From Gammaproteobacteria bacterium (GTDB taxonomy: Bacteria; Pseudomonadota; Gammaproteobacteria; Magnimaribacterales; TMED112), in assembly GCA_002684055.1 (NCBI GenBank), contig NYUL01000065.1, positions 1 to 6,626 on the forward strand: DNA of 6,626 nt, in the 5' to 3' direction. A program made the translations under genes and the position numbers. The notes under the pieces were generated by a model, which did no database searches, had not been told where the DNA came from, and worked only from the letters and a program-made list of their open reading frames with translations. This document shows positions 6,481 through 6,626 of the stretch, piece by piece; within the stretch, counting starts at the first letter, position 1; the number at the start of each line of letters is the position of its first letter.

Positions 6481-6626
6481 AATGAAACTGTCTTTGAATG
6501 CATAAGATCTGAAGTCAGAAAGATATTCTGTGGTTTTTCATCAGAATTACAAAGTTTTTTGACAGATGTAACTAATGCATCAAAATTGTTAAATTCTACT
6601 TTGCCAGAAGGAAAGCACATTTCTAA
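6450..6626 (-). CDS. Unrecognised partial reading frame entering from the right edge (C-terminal end)
   Basis: On the minus strand one frame is open from the right edge to a TGA at 6452-6450, giving the last 58 residues of a protein (beginning 'LEMCFPSGKVEF', ending 'SFYLDALDKNS'). The other two minus frames contain stops within the first 12 codons. No family is recognised. It would converge on the rightward GT4 gene and overlap its 3' end by 31 bases, which fits the compact style of the window. A plus-strand frame through 6481-6626 is also open but has no ATG and directly follows the GT4 stop. The true start lies outside the window, so this is a tentative call. Confidence 0.45.
   Translation of the reverse strand, partial: LEMCFPSGKVEFNNFDALVTSVKKLCNSDEKPQNIFLTSDLMHSKTVSFYLDALDKNS

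Noticed and set aside
6440..6560. Bidirectional terminator between the convergent genes
   Set aside because: I found no stable GC-rich stem followed by a T-run on either strand.
6481..6626. Continuation of the GT4 reading frame past its stop (open plus-strand frame), suggesting a nonsense-interrupted longer protein
   Set aside because: The GT4 domain is already complete, ending with a normal C-terminal helix after the E-x7-E motif, and the minus-strand frame explains the region equally well.

Overview
The window is AT-rich and tightly packed, with almost every base coding and neighbouring genes overlapping by 1 to 8 bases. Clear Shine-Dalgarno sequences are nearly absent. This looks like a streamlined, probably marine, proteobacterium. 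The gene types (a PlcP/Agt-like pair, an ELM1-family protein, a rhomboid starting with an 'ISDENP'-like segment, a BolA ending in 'SPDC') fit an alphaproteobacterium of the SAR11/HIMB59 or SAR116 kind best. A low-GC gammaproteobacterium such as SAR86 is not excluded. This placement is inference from gene families; there is no rRNA or other marker here.

Layout: a leftward five-gene operon fills 1-4567. In transcription order it encodes a calcineurin-type metallophosphoesterase (3794-4567, PlcP-like), a GT4 glycosyltransferase (2805-3797, Agt-like), a rhomboid intramembrane serine protease (2065-2805), a BolA-family protein (1779-2072), and an RND/MMPL-type exporter (1-1779) whose C-terminus runs off the left edge. 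Overlaps are 4, 1, 8 and 1 bases, so translation is probably coupled throughout. A rightward pair starts only 18 bases away: an ELM1/GtrOC1-family putative glycosyltransferase (4586-5515), overlapped by 4 bases with a second GT4 glycosyltransferase (5512-6480). At the right edge an unrecognised leftward reading frame (6450-6626) enters the window and ends inside the second GT4 gene.

The common theme is envelope lipids and glycoconjugates. The metallophosphoesterase and the first GT4 look like the phospholipase C / diacylglycerol glycosyltransferase pair that bacteria use to replace phospholipids with glycolipids under phosphate shortage. The exporter could move a lipid, and the ELM1/GT4 pair probably glycosylates a lipid or surface polymer. 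The rhomboid and BolA have no obvious lipid role; they may simply be housekeeping passengers. There is no stretch above 300 bases without a gene, and I see no tRNA, rRNA, CRISPR array, insertion sequence or convincing terminator.
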